Below, in pieces: positions 1 to 12,819 of a stretch of 64,000 nucleotides of DNA. This DNA comes from Malaya genurostris (Eukaryota > Arthropoda > Insecta > Diptera > Culicidae). Every line of letters begins with the position of its first letter. Within the stretch, counting starts at the first letter, position 1. The stretch covers positions 123,938,928 to 124,002,927 of the forward strand of contig NC_080572.1 in NCBI RefSeq assembly GCF_030247185.1, given 5' to 3'. The translations under genes and the position numbers were made by a program. The notes under the pieces were generated by a model that was given only the letters and a program-made list of their open reading frames with translations, was not told the DNA's origin and ran no database searches.

Positions 1-19
1 AATTTTAATACAAACGTTA

Positions 20-60
20 TACCATTTGACTTGGCTCGACGATTGTCATATTTGTGTGTC
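20..60 (+). repeat. Family A interior fragment
   Basis: The stretch resembles the Family A core: a 'taccatttgacttggctcgacga' like segment followed by a short 'tttgtgtgtc' tract. It is too short to place further. The remaining sequence up to about 430 shows no gene. Confidence 0.35.
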
Positions 61-439
61 TAAGAGCAAAAAGTCCAGTCCTAACGAAAATAACTTTAAT
101 TTTTCGTATTTTGAATCGTAATAATTAGTTTTAGCTCTGAAGGGTGTCCGAGAAAGTATAACCACGATTTTGAAGCGCCTTTATTGTTTAAAGATGACGT
201 TTCAACAGCTGATGACTTAGACAATAAGTAGTTTATGTTACGGTAAAAAAGTAACGGTTTGCCAAACAATTTGTTCGTGTGAAATGCTTTCGAATATGTT
301 TGTGACAATAGATACTAGGTATACAATCCAAAATTCTTGCCGGAGCGCTTACTCCCTATGATCTGAAAACATCCTAGTCCAGTACTTTTTCGGCCGAATT
401 TAGGTTCAACTCATTACACGAGAGACACGAATCAACGGA

Positions 440-675
440 GTCCAGTTCTTACCCAAGCAGATGAATCCTCCTAACAGACCCCAGGCCATACCATTTGAAA
501 CTTTTTGGGCGTTGGCGAAGGCTTATTTTCGGATAAATGAGAAAGCAGTGAATTTCATTACAATTTTTGAAAAAGATTGGGAAAAGGCATCCAAAATCTT
601 TGACAAACAGTCTGTACTGAAAGTAATTAGCAGTGTAAAATCAAAAATTCGCTCCTTGGCTTACAATAGAAATGT
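440..675 (+). pseudogene. 3' fragment of a DD37E-type Tc1/mariner transposase
   Basis: Open frame on the plus strand with the motif FLPKQMNPPNRPQ, then PFETFWALAKAYFR. This closely parallels the C-terminal catalytic block of the DD37E element at 21.8-23.1 kb in this window (FVPRDMNPPNCPQ then RPIEEFWALTKAHIR). The E before the FW pair sits where the third catalytic residue is expected. Only about 75 codons remain. The upstream two aspartates and the DNA-binding domain are absent, so this is a dead fragment. Identity to the second copy is moderate, which suggests a different or older subfamily. Inverted termini were not found. Confidence 0.6.
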
Positions 676-3600
676 CACGTCGCACTGTAGCAGAGTATAA
701 TAGAGAACAGAACAAGGAAATAAAAATTGGATTTGCTCAAAAATTGAGCTCCTATTGTTATTTTCTAATCATGTCTAGACATGCTCTCAATCGACGAACT
801 CCAAACATTACGTCAGTTTTCCATGTTAAATTCAGATCATCCTACTTAAAAAAGCAAAACGATATCCAATTGGTACATTGTTGTTGACGTGAGATTTTTC
901 TTACTTACTTCATTACTTAATTCAATATTGATAGAACTAATGAATTTCAATTCCGAATCGGTAATGAGTTCCGATGTCCGTGAGAATTTTCAAGTTAAAT
1001 GCAATCGTTTTCCGTTCGGTTTGGTATCCCAGAAATAGTAGAAATCACTAGATGATCTAGTAGAAATAAATAAATGACCAATAGATAACTAGAAAATGTG
1101 AGCATACTGGTGTTACATCAAAATGTATAGCACATTATCAAACATAATACGAAGTCATTTCGTTTACATGGCAATCAATGGAACTCCAAGTCAGTAATAG
1201 GCAGTTTGAGATAAATATTTCGATTATCCCTACTACTCACTATCTAGTTGACAAAAAAAATTACATTATTGATTTATACACAAAAATGAAAAATGAAAAC
1301 GGCGGGTGGGCTATGTCAAAAACATAACCAAATTGACGCGACTCGCTTCCTCTCTTATAGTAGATATGCTTATTTCAAATTACATTTCTATTGGATCAAT
1401 GCTTCGCTCTTAAAAAGATTCAAAATGTTATTTATCTGCTACTGTATATCGATTAGCTTCTTTGATATCCTAATACAGATGAATATCGATTAGCTTCTCT
1501 GATACTATATCACAGATGATGGATGGTGATATATTGAGTGCCGAAATGTGTATTTGTTCTTCGTGTACTGTGAAATGTTTTCTTTTTAACTGAAGCTGAG
1601 TGTACTAAACAAGTGCACCAAAGGAACGAACTCTATAAATTTTGTAATAAGTTATTTTGTTTATTAGGAGACTTAAATCAATACGCAAAAGTTACCAATG
1701 AGGTCGGTTACCCACTACCTACATCAACCAATCTTATTTTATTCGTTTCATTGCATCCACAAAGCGTTGCTATTAAAACTACTTCGTGTGCTGTTCTTCA
1801 GTTAATCACGCAAAACATTTCCGAGAAACTCCGAGTGAACCAGCTAGTTTACTATAAAAATAGCATCACAAAATATTCATCCTTATAGACTGCAACTCGA
1901 CAGCTACCCATTCACATTTCGATCTGAATGGACCAACTCGTTCAATCACTCATTGGTTCACTTTCGGCTGCAAGCAAAACCACACGACGATTTGATTCCC
2001 CTAAAGCGATAACTCTACCTTTCCCCCAAACGAAAGTGTATTTGAAATTGAAATGAACTTACCAATCTTCTCAGGACCCTCTTTCCACCGACTAATGGCT
2101 TTTGCAACCTGATGTCGGAAAGCAATATGTACGTACATATTGCAACCTCATAGTGTGGTTACATTCCATCAGCTCAAACCGAGAATGCACTGCAACCAGC
2201 ACTGAGGAACAGTCACTAGTCATTTCGAAAGTTATACCAACTGGTTTTCTCGCATATCAAGTCATGTATAGATCTGAAGAAGATCGTTTTCCCAGGTCAA
2301 AAAGTAAGGTAAAGTAAAGCAATCCTCTCGAGAGATAATTGACATCAATCATGTTGGAATGCATTGCATTGCTGTTGTTGTTCTATCACAATCGCACTTT
2401 TTACAGCATACATTCAAAACATTTCTAACAAAATCAGTATATTTGAACAAACTTTTTGGAATCATTAAATGAAATTTACAATTTAAAGCACAGTGTAGTT
2501 AAAATTTTTCCATTTAACGACATTTTATTACAATAATTTCCTAAAAATTATCATGTGTTTTTCGATTATGTTTTGTCAGAAATTTAGTTATGTTTCACTC
2601 ATTTCAATGATTTAAGGATAGGTAAGCCAACTTTCATGGAAAAAGGAGAATGGTGGATAACACATGCAAAATGTCGAGGAATTTTAAAAAAAAAAACAAA
2701 ATTTTTGTAAACCATTAAAACTTATGTTTTCAATTATATTACCACACGAATAGGTAACTTAAATTCTGTAGATGTAATGTTTCATGATTCGATTATTGTC
2801 CCGGAAATATTGACTTGGTTTATTAAATTCTGCTGGTTGGTATTTTCAAACCGAAGTGAGGAGGTATATCATGGTCTATCAGCTCTTCAAGGTCCCAAGA
2901 ACTTGTATGTATTTGTTTGTGCGTGTCAGTGTGTGTAGCAAAATGTGCTCTCTATTTTCCGGAACTGGCCGAGAACACAGAAAATTCTATTCCTTAAGTT
3001 TACAAAATAAGAGTTTTTCAATTAATCTCGATTTGTTATGGTTTGATCTTAACGCCAGGCCATTGTGTAAAATTGAATGTCAACAATTAATTTTCTACTG
3101 GTTCATTACGGGGTAAATTCACCATATTACTAACAGATGGAAAATAAAGCTAATTTCAAAGTCGATCAGAGTTAAAACATATTACCTAGAATCAGTTTGT
3201 AAACGACGGTACAGGATTTTCCGCTGGAGACTTAAAAAAGTAGTGTAGCAATGAATATCATTGAACGAAGAAGGCAATTTAAATATTATTAGGCTGGTGG
3301 TTCTGTCCCACATTGCGTTTACAATGTTCACTATAAAGTGTCATTATGTTTTAAAAACACGAAAATTCTTAGTACGGCACACGTGCCACACAATCTCCTA
3401 ATATTGAAGATTATCTGCCAGGATATCGAGAATATTTGTGATTTAAGGGTCAAATGTAAACCAAGTTTACTTGTGTAGGTAATTTGTGTATTACGTACAT
3501 TTTATTTGGTACGTATGTCATAGATCTATGTAGTTTTCAGGAAAAATAAATATTTTTACGACAACCTTCCATATCCATTGCCTTCCATATTATATTGCCA

Positions 3601-4435
3601 TAAACGTACCTATTTTGCGGGATTACTAATAGAAGCTACGTAGATCATTATTTCGCAATAATTTCTGCAAGAGAAAATCCATATAGGAATGTGTTTGTTG
3701 CTAATCAAATGTGTTAGTGGAAGTAAGCTGAAACTGAAATAATTTTTCTCGAGCAGTTTCCAGAAAAACGGAAGAGTTTTCGACTAAGATGTTCACTTTT
3801 CTTGAATTACAATTCTTAGCAGAATGAACTGATTTGTTTATTTTTCAACCATATGGAACCATATTAATTAAAATCAGGAAAAAAGCGCAGCAATTTGTTT
3901 TTATGCACATATTAGCTCCTTAAGATTTCTGCTTTGGTTTCTCGGGAGCGGGGACACCACATTACTGAAGCGTTTACAAGACAAGACAGGCAGACGAGTG
4001 AGCAATATAGTGCAGATCTTTGAAGTCTTTAGCAATTGCTTCATATTGGAAATAGCTAGCGAACAAATCCAAATGTATTGTCATTGCACCAAACCACCAA
4101 TCAAAGTTCTACATTACTAAATGTATACCGTAAATGTTTCTTAATCTACACATGAGAATGAACGAAATACATAATTAGCCAAATCGCATTATTTTTTCAT
4201 GCTGAGTAGAGATATTAGGAACAACTTTGAAAATCATCAAAACTTTTCAATGTTTTATATCAAGCCAAGCAGAATAAATTCATGATCATCAGGATTTTAA
4301 ATTGACAATTTGAAACTACAATATTCTTTTTCACTTATTGAGTAGCTAAATAGTCGTTCTTCTCCAGCGCTCACTTCAGTCCCGAAGAAAACTATATGTC
4401 AATTGACAACCGACTCCATTATCAGTCATTATCAG
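676..4435. other. AT-rich intergenic sequence, no gene seen
   Basis: Only short unrelated open frames. Small structures present: a 37-bp-period duplication of ATATCGATTAGCTTCT at about 1445 and 1483; a perfect 22-bp palindrome at 2122-2143; and at about 1299 a head 'ggcgggtgggctatgtcaaa' that resembles one near 19318. I recognise no coding region, RNA gene or transposon core. Confidence 0.5.
2122..2143. repeat. 22-bp perfect palindrome
   Basis: The bases GCAATATGTAC and their reverse complement are joined without a spacer. The palindrome is flanked on both sides by the direct repeat TTGCAACCT (about 2102 and 2140). No function can be assigned. Confidence 0.6.
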
Positions 4436-4439
4436 TAGG

Positions 4440-5025
4440 CAACTAAACAAACCTATTCCGGCTATCCTGGTTCCCGGTATCCGGTTCTGGAAGCACCGGA
4501 AATAGTGGTCATATATACCAAAATGGATCTCACTCACTATAGCGATGGTTTGACCGATTTCCACAAACTTAGATTCAAATGAAAGATCTTCTGGTCCCAT
4601 ACTGAATTCCTGAATTTCATCTGGATCGGATTTCCGGTTCCGGAGTTATAGGGTAAAGTGTGTTCAATATTGTACATCGTCACTTAAACCGGCGAAACAA
4701 AAAACGTAAAATAATTTCAAAACTGTAAACTGGACTCAAAACCGTTATTCCCAATCTTAGGGTCAAATGTAAGGTCTTAAGGACCTACCAAAAATTACTG
4801 CATATTTTCGGATACAACGAACATTTAGTTGTCATTTAGCGTGCGATGGCAAAATTGTATAAAATTCAAATTTGGCAAAATTGTATCAAAATCAAAATTT
4901 GAATAAAAACTAGTAGAGTTTGTTAGTTGGTGGCCGTACGAACCGACTTCGATTATACCGGTTCTCGGGTTCCGGTGCCGGAAGTGCACATAGTAGTGAA
5001 CCCACTTCGTTTTCTTAAGGATGAC
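4440..5025 (+). repeat. Family A copy, degraded
   Basis: Contains Family A interior motifs: 'tcctggttcccggtatccgg', 'gaccgatttccacaaactta', 'atttccggttccggagttat' followed by 'agggtaaagtg'. Motifs of the same kind recur at 27.2-28.0 kb and 31.3-32.8 kb. The copy is interrupted or replaced on its right by the 5'-truncated non-LTR element that begins near 5026. Confidence 0.5.
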
Positions 5026-7829
5026 CTACGCGAGCACCGATGGATATTTGATTTTACTAGGAAAGTTTGCCCAGATTCTGTTCCTACGCAGAGCATTATT
5101 CGGGAATTTCCTCCAAATATTGGTTTTATTAATAACTCCTTTTCAATGATGCAATTTTCTATAGCACTATTGTCTTGTAACAATAACGCTCCTGGGTTGG
5201 ACAGAATCAAATTCAACTTGGTGAAGAATCTGCCCGACCTCGCAAAAAGACGTTTGTTGGAATTGTTCAACAAGTTTCTTGAGCAAAACATTGTTCCACA
5301 TGACTGGAGGCAAGTGAAAGTTATCGCCATTCAAAAGCCGGATAAACCAGCTTAAAATCACAACTCATATAAACCCATTGCAATGTTGTCCTGCATCAGA
5401 AAATTGTTCGAAAAAATTATTCATCGACGTCTCGACACTTGGGTCGAGACGAACGGCTTGTTGTCAGATACTCAGATTGGTTTCCGTAGAAATAAAGGGA
5501 CGAATGATTGCCTTGCATTACTTTCGTCTGACATCCAAATTGCCTTCGCTCAAAAACAACAAATTGCATCTGTATTTTAAGACATTAAAGGAGCATTTGA
5601 TTCAATTTCCATTGATGTTCTTTCAGACAAGCTCCACCAACATGGACTTCCAGCGGTTATAAATAATTATTTGCACAACCTTTTGTCAGAAAAGATCATG
5701 CACTTCTCATATGGCGACTTAACATCATTCAGAATGAGCTACATAGGTCTCCCGCAAGGCTCATGCCTCAGTCCGCTCCTCTATAATTTTTAACGTGAAT
5801 GACATTGACAGCTCTCTAGTAACCCTCTGCACACTAAGCCAATTATCAGATGATGGCGTGGTTTCAGTTACTGGACCCATAGCTATTGATCTGCAAAAAC
5901 CATTGCAAGATACCTTAGATAACTTGTCCGTTTGGGCTGTTCATCTGGGTATCGAATTCTCTGCGGGGAAAAAAGAGATGGTTATCTTTTCAAAAAAGCA
6001 GGATCCCGCGCAGCTTCTGCTCCATATGATGGGAAGAATGATTACGCAGGTTTCAACTTTTAAATACCTCGGGGTGTGGTTCGATTCTAAATGCACGTGG
6101 GGAGGACAGATTAGGTTTCCTTCGAACAATAATAGAATCTTGATGAGGTGCTCATCCGCAAGATCTAATAAAATTGTATCAGACAACGACACTTTCAGTG
6201 ATGGAATATGGATGCGTTTGTTTTTGTTCCGCTGCAAACTCTCATATTATCAAACTGGAGCGAATTCAGTACCGTTGTTTGCGAATTGCCTTAGGCTGCA
6301 TGAATTCGACACATACAATGAGGCTTGAAGTTCTGGCGGGAGTTCTTCCATTAAAAGATCGATTTTGGGAGCTTTCATCACGCCTGCTAATAAGATGTGA
6401 GGTGCTGAATCCCATGGTAATTAATAATTTCGAACGACTAGTCGAGCTTCGATCTCAAACAAAATTCATGACAGTATATTTTAACCACATGTCACAGGAA
6501 ATCAACCCATCAAGATATATTCCTGACCCCTGACTTAACTTTATTTTTCGATACATTCGTGCAGCGCGAAGTGCGTGGAATCCCGGATCATCTACGCTCG
6601 ACGGAGATCCTAAAAATATTTTCAAGTAAGTTCAGGCATATTGACTCTGAGAAAATGTTTTACACGGACGGATCGCGAATTGAAGAAGCGGCAGGGTTTG
6701 GTATGTTCAACAATAATGTTTCGGCCTCATTCAAGCTTCAAGAACCTGCATCTGTTTATATAGCAGAGTTAGCAGCAGTTCATTATAACTTGAGTGTAAT
6801 CGTCACATTATCTCCAAACCATTATGTTCTCTTCACAGATAGTCTGAGTGCAATTGAAGCCATTCGCTCAAACATGACTGTCAAGAATGAACCGTTTTTC
6901 TTGGGCAAAATAAAACAGTGCCTGAACGACATATTGAACAATAATTATCTAATCACTATAGTCTGGGTCCCGGCTCATTGCTCCATTCCGGGCAATGAAA
7001 GAGCCGATATTTTAGCCAAATGTGGTGCTATTGAGGGTGAAATTTATTAAAGACTGATTGCTTTCAACGAATTCTATGGCTCGTCTCGCCAAAGAATGAC
7101 TCAATTATTCCGAAAATATCGACAAAGACATGGTTCAGGGGACTGGATGTGAGTAGAGATTTCATTCGTATGATGTCCAGACTCATGTCCAATCACTACA
7201 CGTTAGACGCACATCTCCTTCGAATTGGGCTCTCCGAAATTAATCATTGTGCTTGTGGAGAAGGTTATCGGGATATTGATCATGTCGTTTGGACATGCGT
7301 GGAGTATCGTGATGTCAGATCTCAACTAATAAATTCTTTACACACCCAAGGTAGACTATCCAATGTCCCAGTTCGAGACATTCTTGCTTGTCGTGACCTT
7401 CCATACATGAAACTTCTTTATCATTTCATAAAGAAAATTGGAGTTTCAATTTAATAAAGGACCCTTTCAAGACTTAGTTCTGATACCAGCTGCCACCATA
7501 AGTTCAACCAATAGCTAAATTAGAATAGAAATAATGTAATGATACAAACAAACTCGAAATAGTATATGAATTTATCAACAAAATGTCTGAAAATAACAGC
7601 TTATTTTATAATTTATAGAAGTTAATCGTTTGGTTCAAATAATATTTCCGAGTAGATTTCATAATTAATGACGAATTACCTAAGATGATATTTAAGTAAT
7701 AAGAGGAATATGTTTTAATAAATTTAAATCGTTGCGACTTTCTTAGAAGTATATTAGGATAAGTGATGCTACGGCGAAGAAAAACTTATGTAAACTATCT
7801 TAAGAAATAAACGTATTTATGGAAAAAAA
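5026..7829 (+). pseudogene. 5'-truncated, degenerate I/LOA-type non-LTR retrotransposon (RT + RNase H)
   Basis: A dead copy of a reverse transcriptase/RNase H retrotransposon related to the intact element at 50.4-55.7 kb. Going 5' to 3' it keeps the end of the linker (RWIFDFTRKVCPDSV), the reverse transcriptase (IPHDWRQVKVIAIQKP, IAMLSCIRKLFEK, DIKGAFDS, GLPQGSCLSPLLYNF), a decayed thumb, then RNase H (MFYTDGSR, AELAAVHY, FTDSLSAIEAI, WVPAHCSIPGNERAD) and the C-terminal block MSRLMSNHYTLDAHLLRIG with a Cys/His motif. Stops interrupt it near 5353, 5578 and 5790 and the frame shifts several times. About 55 bp are missing near 7097 compared with the copy at 42.7-43.6 kb. The endonuclease domain is absent. 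It ends in AATAAACG and a short A run. A 3' UTR of about 370 bp is shared with the 42.7-kb copy. Confidence 0.85.
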
Positions 7830-10075
7830 AGTGCAATACAGTCAAAGTGAATTTATTGAATTACGTAACCACTGTTACGAATACGATTTCAGTCGCCATA
7901 ACATACGCCATAAAACAGTGGGATGATGAGGGTGAGTGAAATACATAATCTCGAAATGGGGGATTGGCGAAGTAATTACTGAGACATGAATTTGGAATTG
8001 GAAACCAATCGATACGCCTTGCTATTTAAAATTGTTTTTCAGGGAATGTAGCGGAGAAAAGTTTTTATTTGATTACAAATCCAATATTACAATATGTATT
8101 TGACAAAAAGTTGAAGTCTTTTACAAACATAAATGAACTTGCCTCATTTCGAGACCAAGATAATTTTTAAAATAGTTGCAATATTTTCACTTACTCGATT
8201 ATACGAACTGATCATACCAGCAGCTGAATAAAAGCAAGTTTTTGTTTTCATTTTCCGCTTTATCAAAAGTAAAACAACATTTTGTTACCAGTTCAAATCC
8301 ATACAGGATACGATTCCAGCTGATAGCATTACAAGCAACTCAAACAAGCGCATCTATTCAAAAGTTGATTCCCTCGCTCTAAGCTCTTGGCTCTTGAGAA
8401 CAGATTTCGGCATCATTGAATCGAAAAGGTAGGCATTTTCCAGTAGCAATCCTTTTCAGTGATTTTATCCGCAACTGTAGGGCTGTTTCAGTCAGCCTTT
8501 CGGAGCACTTTTGCCGCAAAACAACTTCTGTGTGAGAAGCTTGCAGACATTTTTTTTCGTACTCAAGTTTGTAGTAATAGGCCTCATGCCACACCGGAAC
8601 GGATGCAGATTGGGACTAAGCTGTAGGTTTATATTCTGTCCTACTAAATTGAACAATGAATTTACGTAGAGTGTGCTACCGGTAATAGAATCAAGATAAA
8701 TTGATTCAAAAACATCAGATCCCATCAGACAAATGAAAGAGAATCAATAATCCATTTAATTCAATCAATTTTGTTTGGTAGAGTGTATCTCCCACCCGGT
8801 AAGTTAGGTAAAATGTAATCTGCAAGCACCCCCAGCCTTGGATGACTAATATTTGTTGTAAAATATTATCACTACAAATATTAGTATTAAAACATGTTTC
8901 GGGAAGAATCACAACAATCGTGAATGAATTTACTCGTCTAATTCGATAGGCGTGTATCTAAACATGTGTTTAACTGACAACAAGTGAGCCAGTTGTAGAG
9001 GTAGGTGATGTGCGGGAACCGTGTAAAAATGTGTTTTAAATGTATGATATTTTGGTAGATTATTGTGGGAATTTATTATTCTGTTCCATTGCCAAAGTAG
9101 TATACTAAAAGCCACCTTCAGTGTCACTCACAGAAGTGATCAACGGTTGGTGAAATTCAGCAATTTAAGGTATAATTCCCCACTCCAATATAACATATCA
9201 AACGTTTGCTCTTCATTGACCCCATATCCAGAAAGTTCAGTTTAAAACAGAAGGTTCCCTTTACAAACAATATACTTTACAGGAGAAGGTGTAGGCGCTC
9301 AAGATTCAAGTTGGTTTGATTTAGTGGCAAAAATAAACTGACTTTGACACTTCTGAAATCGGTATAGAGCTAACCGTTAAATGTGTATACTAAGTATCAC
9401 CAAAACTTTCTTCCTGGAGTAGCACCACAGGTTGACCAAGTAGAAGTATACTCAGTCAAAGACAGGTGACGCATTTTGTTCTCTCTCTCTCTCATTCTTC
9501 TATTCCCTGTTGAAATAAAAAAAATCCATGAGAGTAAATGAATTTAATTCAATGTTTATGCTGCTTGATTAATATTTAGTCACATCGTAATCAAGCAGTG
9601 ACAGGAGAAATGAAGATAATATCAATCGCATCGGCAATCAATGAGCGTCCTGGTGAGTGTAATATCAAGAGAATTTAAGTTATGACAGATCGGCTCTCAG
9701 ACACTCAATATATGATGATTGATAGAGCCTGGATGGCAGTAGTCCAGTGACATAAACTTTCCAATCTTCGTCGTGCAAAGTTGCTCGTTGATAGTGACAT
9801 TTAGCAGCTCTGGTTGAGAATAGCAGCTCTGCGATAAAAACATTTTTTGTTTCTCCATTTTCGGTACAAGTATGTCAAACCGATGGTTTGCCAACACGCA
9901 AACAGACAACATACAATTTTCCATGTAAAAACTAAAACTTCATGACACAAACTCCTTACGATTACTCTTGTGCTTTTTTGGCGATAAAATGAAAGCTGAA
10001 CGGACGGGAAAATGACGTTCAAATTTAAATGACATGTCAGTGGGTATCATTGGATTCGTTCTCTCGATAACATTT
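7830..10075. other. AT-rich intergenic sequence, no gene seen
   Basis: Several 60-75 codon frames overlap on both strands without recognisable motifs. A short CT run sits at about 9480. I see no transposon termini, RNA gene or conserved domain. Confidence 0.45.
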
Positions 10076-10790
10076 GCCATTAACCTTTTAACTTTTAACT
10101 ATTTTTCTGCACTTGCTCCTGTACTTTCTGTACATATGGTTGTACTTTCTGAACCTGTTCCTGTTCTTTCTGCTCTTGTTTCTGAATTGTATGTATCAGT
10201 TTCTATACCTGTTTCACTGCCCATACTTGCATATCAGTCCCACATGGAAAATCGGCATGTCGAGAGAAAGACGATTAAAATTTTATTTTCGAATTTTCTG
10301 ATTTATTGTGCTACCTAATGCTAAATCGTGGTATTATTACATGAAATATCGGAAATACACCTTTGCTATTCCAATATTGAAACAAATGAAATTATTGATA
10401 TTTGCACTGAATGGGACTGATATGCGGGTACTTTGCATATGGGACAGACATAAGTTGATATTTTTTTCACATTTTTCTGAACAAACCATAAACTTTTATT
10501 GCAATTTCAGAGAGCATATTAAGGATAGAATGTATTCCTGAAGCTAACTCAATATTGGCGAAAATCGATATGGGACTGATATGCGAGTATGGGCAGTTCA
10601 GTACTCTGTATTTCTGTGCTTTCTCTACATGTTCCTGTCTTCTCTGCACTTGTTTCAGTATTTTCAGTATTTGTTCTCTAATGTCTGTACTTGTTTCTGT
10701 ACTTTCTGTATTTTTTCACTTTTTCTGCCTGTTCCCGTACTTTCCACACTTTTTACTGTGCGTCCTGCACTTGTTCCCCTTATTTATGTA
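10076..10790. repeat. Pyrimidine-rich degenerate tandem region with inverted 35-bp motif
   Basis: Two blocks (about 10090-10215 and 10610-10775) are built from variants of CCTGTACTTTCTGTACTTG. Between and beside them lies a motif containing ATGGGACTGATATGCGAGTA. It occurs on the minus strand at about 10220-10255 and on the plus strand at about 10407 and 10560-10596. The arrangement suggests an inverted-repeat element that carries internal minisatellite-like DNA. The frames read through it on the plus strand (Phe/Leu/Ser/Cys-rich) are compositional artefacts. Confidence 0.5.
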
Positions 10791-11447
10791 GGATAAAGTG
10801 TTATAATATGCCCCCCTTAAGAAAACATTGAGATATTTCCAAGTGTATTGATATATTTTCCTCGAGAATGTAAGTATTTCATTGCAATACGGATGAGGAA
10901 CATAATTTTTAATGACTCCAATAGAAAAGATGAGAATTGATTGATATAAACACATTTTCCGAAGCGGCCACATTCTTAGTTTTTTCGCTCGCCTCAGACA
11001 TAATGCCCCAGCAGCCGTAAAATATGTCCCACAACAAATCAGTGGCATGACACACAACAAAAGACATTTTATCCTACAACAATAATGCATTATGCTTCTT
11101 GAAATGTCCATAAAGTTACTGTTTTGAGATAATCAGTATGTCAAAGAAATGGCGGATAAAACATCTATTTAGTCGAAGCAAAACCTTACATCGAAAAGCT
11201 GCCAAATGAAATTTTTAGTTTTTTCATACTTTCCTGCAAACAACAACCACCAAACTTGCATAGCAGAAAGATTCTACGAAAAGATAGTGTTAGTGATAAA
11301 ACTTTGGTTCAGAAAAGTCTTCAATGCTTAAGAAAGGAAAGGGGGCATTTTGGCTAGCAGGGGCGCTTTATAAGATTTTCCCCTACATACAGCTGTCCAG
11401 GCGAACTTTGTACCGCTGAAAAATTATCTTTGGATGGAAATTATTTC
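10791..11447. other. No gene seen
   Basis: A 131-codon minus-strand frame (10716-11111) has no recognisable domain and starts inside the pyrimidine-rich repeat. I regard it as chance. Confidence 0.4.
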
Positions 11448-11693
11448 GTACTGTTGTTGTACCGTTTAATTCCACTATGTCATGTCATTACACTCTTACA
11501 AAGTCACTATTTTCACAGTCACTATTTTCACGAAAGTGTATCAAACGTTATAATACAGATACGTATTTCGGAATGTTATTTACATCCTTCTTCAGTGTAT
11601 CGGTTTTATAAGTTTATAGTGACTGTGAAAATAGGGACTTTGTGAGAGTGTAATGACGTGATATAGTGGAAATAAACGGTACAATAACAGTAC
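11448..11693. mobile_element. Fold-back MITE with about 77-bp terminal inverted repeats
   Basis: The left arm (11448 to about 11524) and right arm (about 11617 to 11693) are inverted copies of each other with only a handful of mismatches. The outer end is GTACTGTTGTTGTACCG on the left and its near complement on the right. Shared blocks include CATTACACTC and ATTTTCACAGTCACTA. The central part has no coding capacity. In the left arm the unit GTCACTATTTTCAC is doubled. The right tip was the target of the adjacent Juan-type insertion, whose 14-bp duplication begins inside the MITE. Confidence 0.75.
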
Positions 11694-11699
11694 TATTAG

Positions 11700-12723
11700 A
11701 TTACGAACGTCTTATTCGATATTTGTCCGAAAAACTTCATAAATTTTATTCATATGATATAAAATCAAACAGACCCTTCAAGGCTGTCTTGAAAGGATTA
11801 TCAAATGATCAAAGTATTGATGAAATTAAAAATGAACTAAAAGAATTGCTTGGTTTTGCCCCTTCCCAAGTAATACTTATGAAAAAAAGAGCGAATGGTA
11901 CTTCTAAACCACGCTCTGGAATTTCCCATGAACTTTACCTAATACACTTCAATCGAAGTTAATTAAACAATTTGAAAACTTTAGAAAAAGTACGTTTCAT
12001 TTCCCACATTAAAATTCATTGGGAACATTATAAACGGCATAATCGTATTGCAAACTTAACGCAATGTCGTCGTTGCCAAGGATTCGGTCATGGAACCAAA
12101 AATTGTCATATGGATATACGGTGTTTGAATTGTGGTAAATCGCATTCGAAAGACGTTTGTCCAATGAATGAAACCACTGATAAATTTTCATGTTCAAATT
12201 GCAATGGAAATCATAAATCCAATTATTTGAAATGTCCTGTCAGGGAAAAAATTTTAAACGCTCGTTCGCTTCGACAACAAGTCAAATCAACGACCTTAAA
12301 TTTACAGAACATACCTGAAAATCAAAAAACCGTTACAAATGCCACGCCTAATTTTTCTAAGGCACTGATTTCTTCGAAACAAAAAACAGGTACGCCGTCA
12401 ATTCGTCTTCTAACGAAAACAATTTATTGACAGGTAGATCGACCTCGTCATCATCTTCTTCTAATGTCAGTTATGCTGGTATATTAGGTAGAAATCTATC
12501 ACCTATTTCTTCTAATGTAAATAATCAAAACACAGGACCGCCTTGCAGTTCTTCTTCTAACGAAAACAATTTATTAATAGGTAGACCGGCCAAATCATCT
12601 TCTTCTAATGGCAGTCTACCTACAAATATTCCTTCAATGCCATTCGCTTCTTTAAATGAAGTCGATTTAGGCGATATAACTGAAAATAAAATGATCTACC
12701 TACAAGATCAACTTTTTAAATGA
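11700..12723 (+). pseudogene. Juan-type ORF1 (zinc-knuckle protein), truncated and frameshifted
   Basis: Jockey-clade ORF1 proteins bind element RNA to form the retrotransposition particle. Here the 5' part is missing: the first residues of the open frame come from flanking MITE DNA. What remains is a PRE_C2HC-like region (FKAVLKGLSNDQS through ELLGFAPSQVILMKKR), a stop and frame change near 11961, then three Cys/His knuckles (CRRCQGFGHGTKNC, CLNCGKSHSKDVC, CSNCNGNHKSNYLKC) between about 12070 and 12235. A second frame change near 12400-12430 leads to a Ser/Asn-rich C-terminus with SYAGIL. With at least two frameshifts it cannot give a normal protein. Confidence 0.85.
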
Positions 12724-12819
12724 TCATCCAAATGAATTCAACTTCATCACTTTTTGAAGCATTTCAAATCGGATGGAAATTTGCAAATAATATTATAATG
12801 AATTTAAAATTTAACAGTG

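Noticed and set aside
4953..5330. 125-codon minus-strand frame opposite the non-LTR element
   Set aside because: Shadow of the reverse transcriptase coding strand. The same applies to the minus-strand frames at 52516-52839 and 53534-53854.
4980..7842. Target duplication GTGCA for the 5.0-kb non-LTR copy
   Set aside because: Only 5 bp match near the two ends, and the 5' junction is not precisely known.
10716..11111. 131-codon minus-strand frame
   Set aside because: No domain, begins in repeat DNA, low-complexity context.
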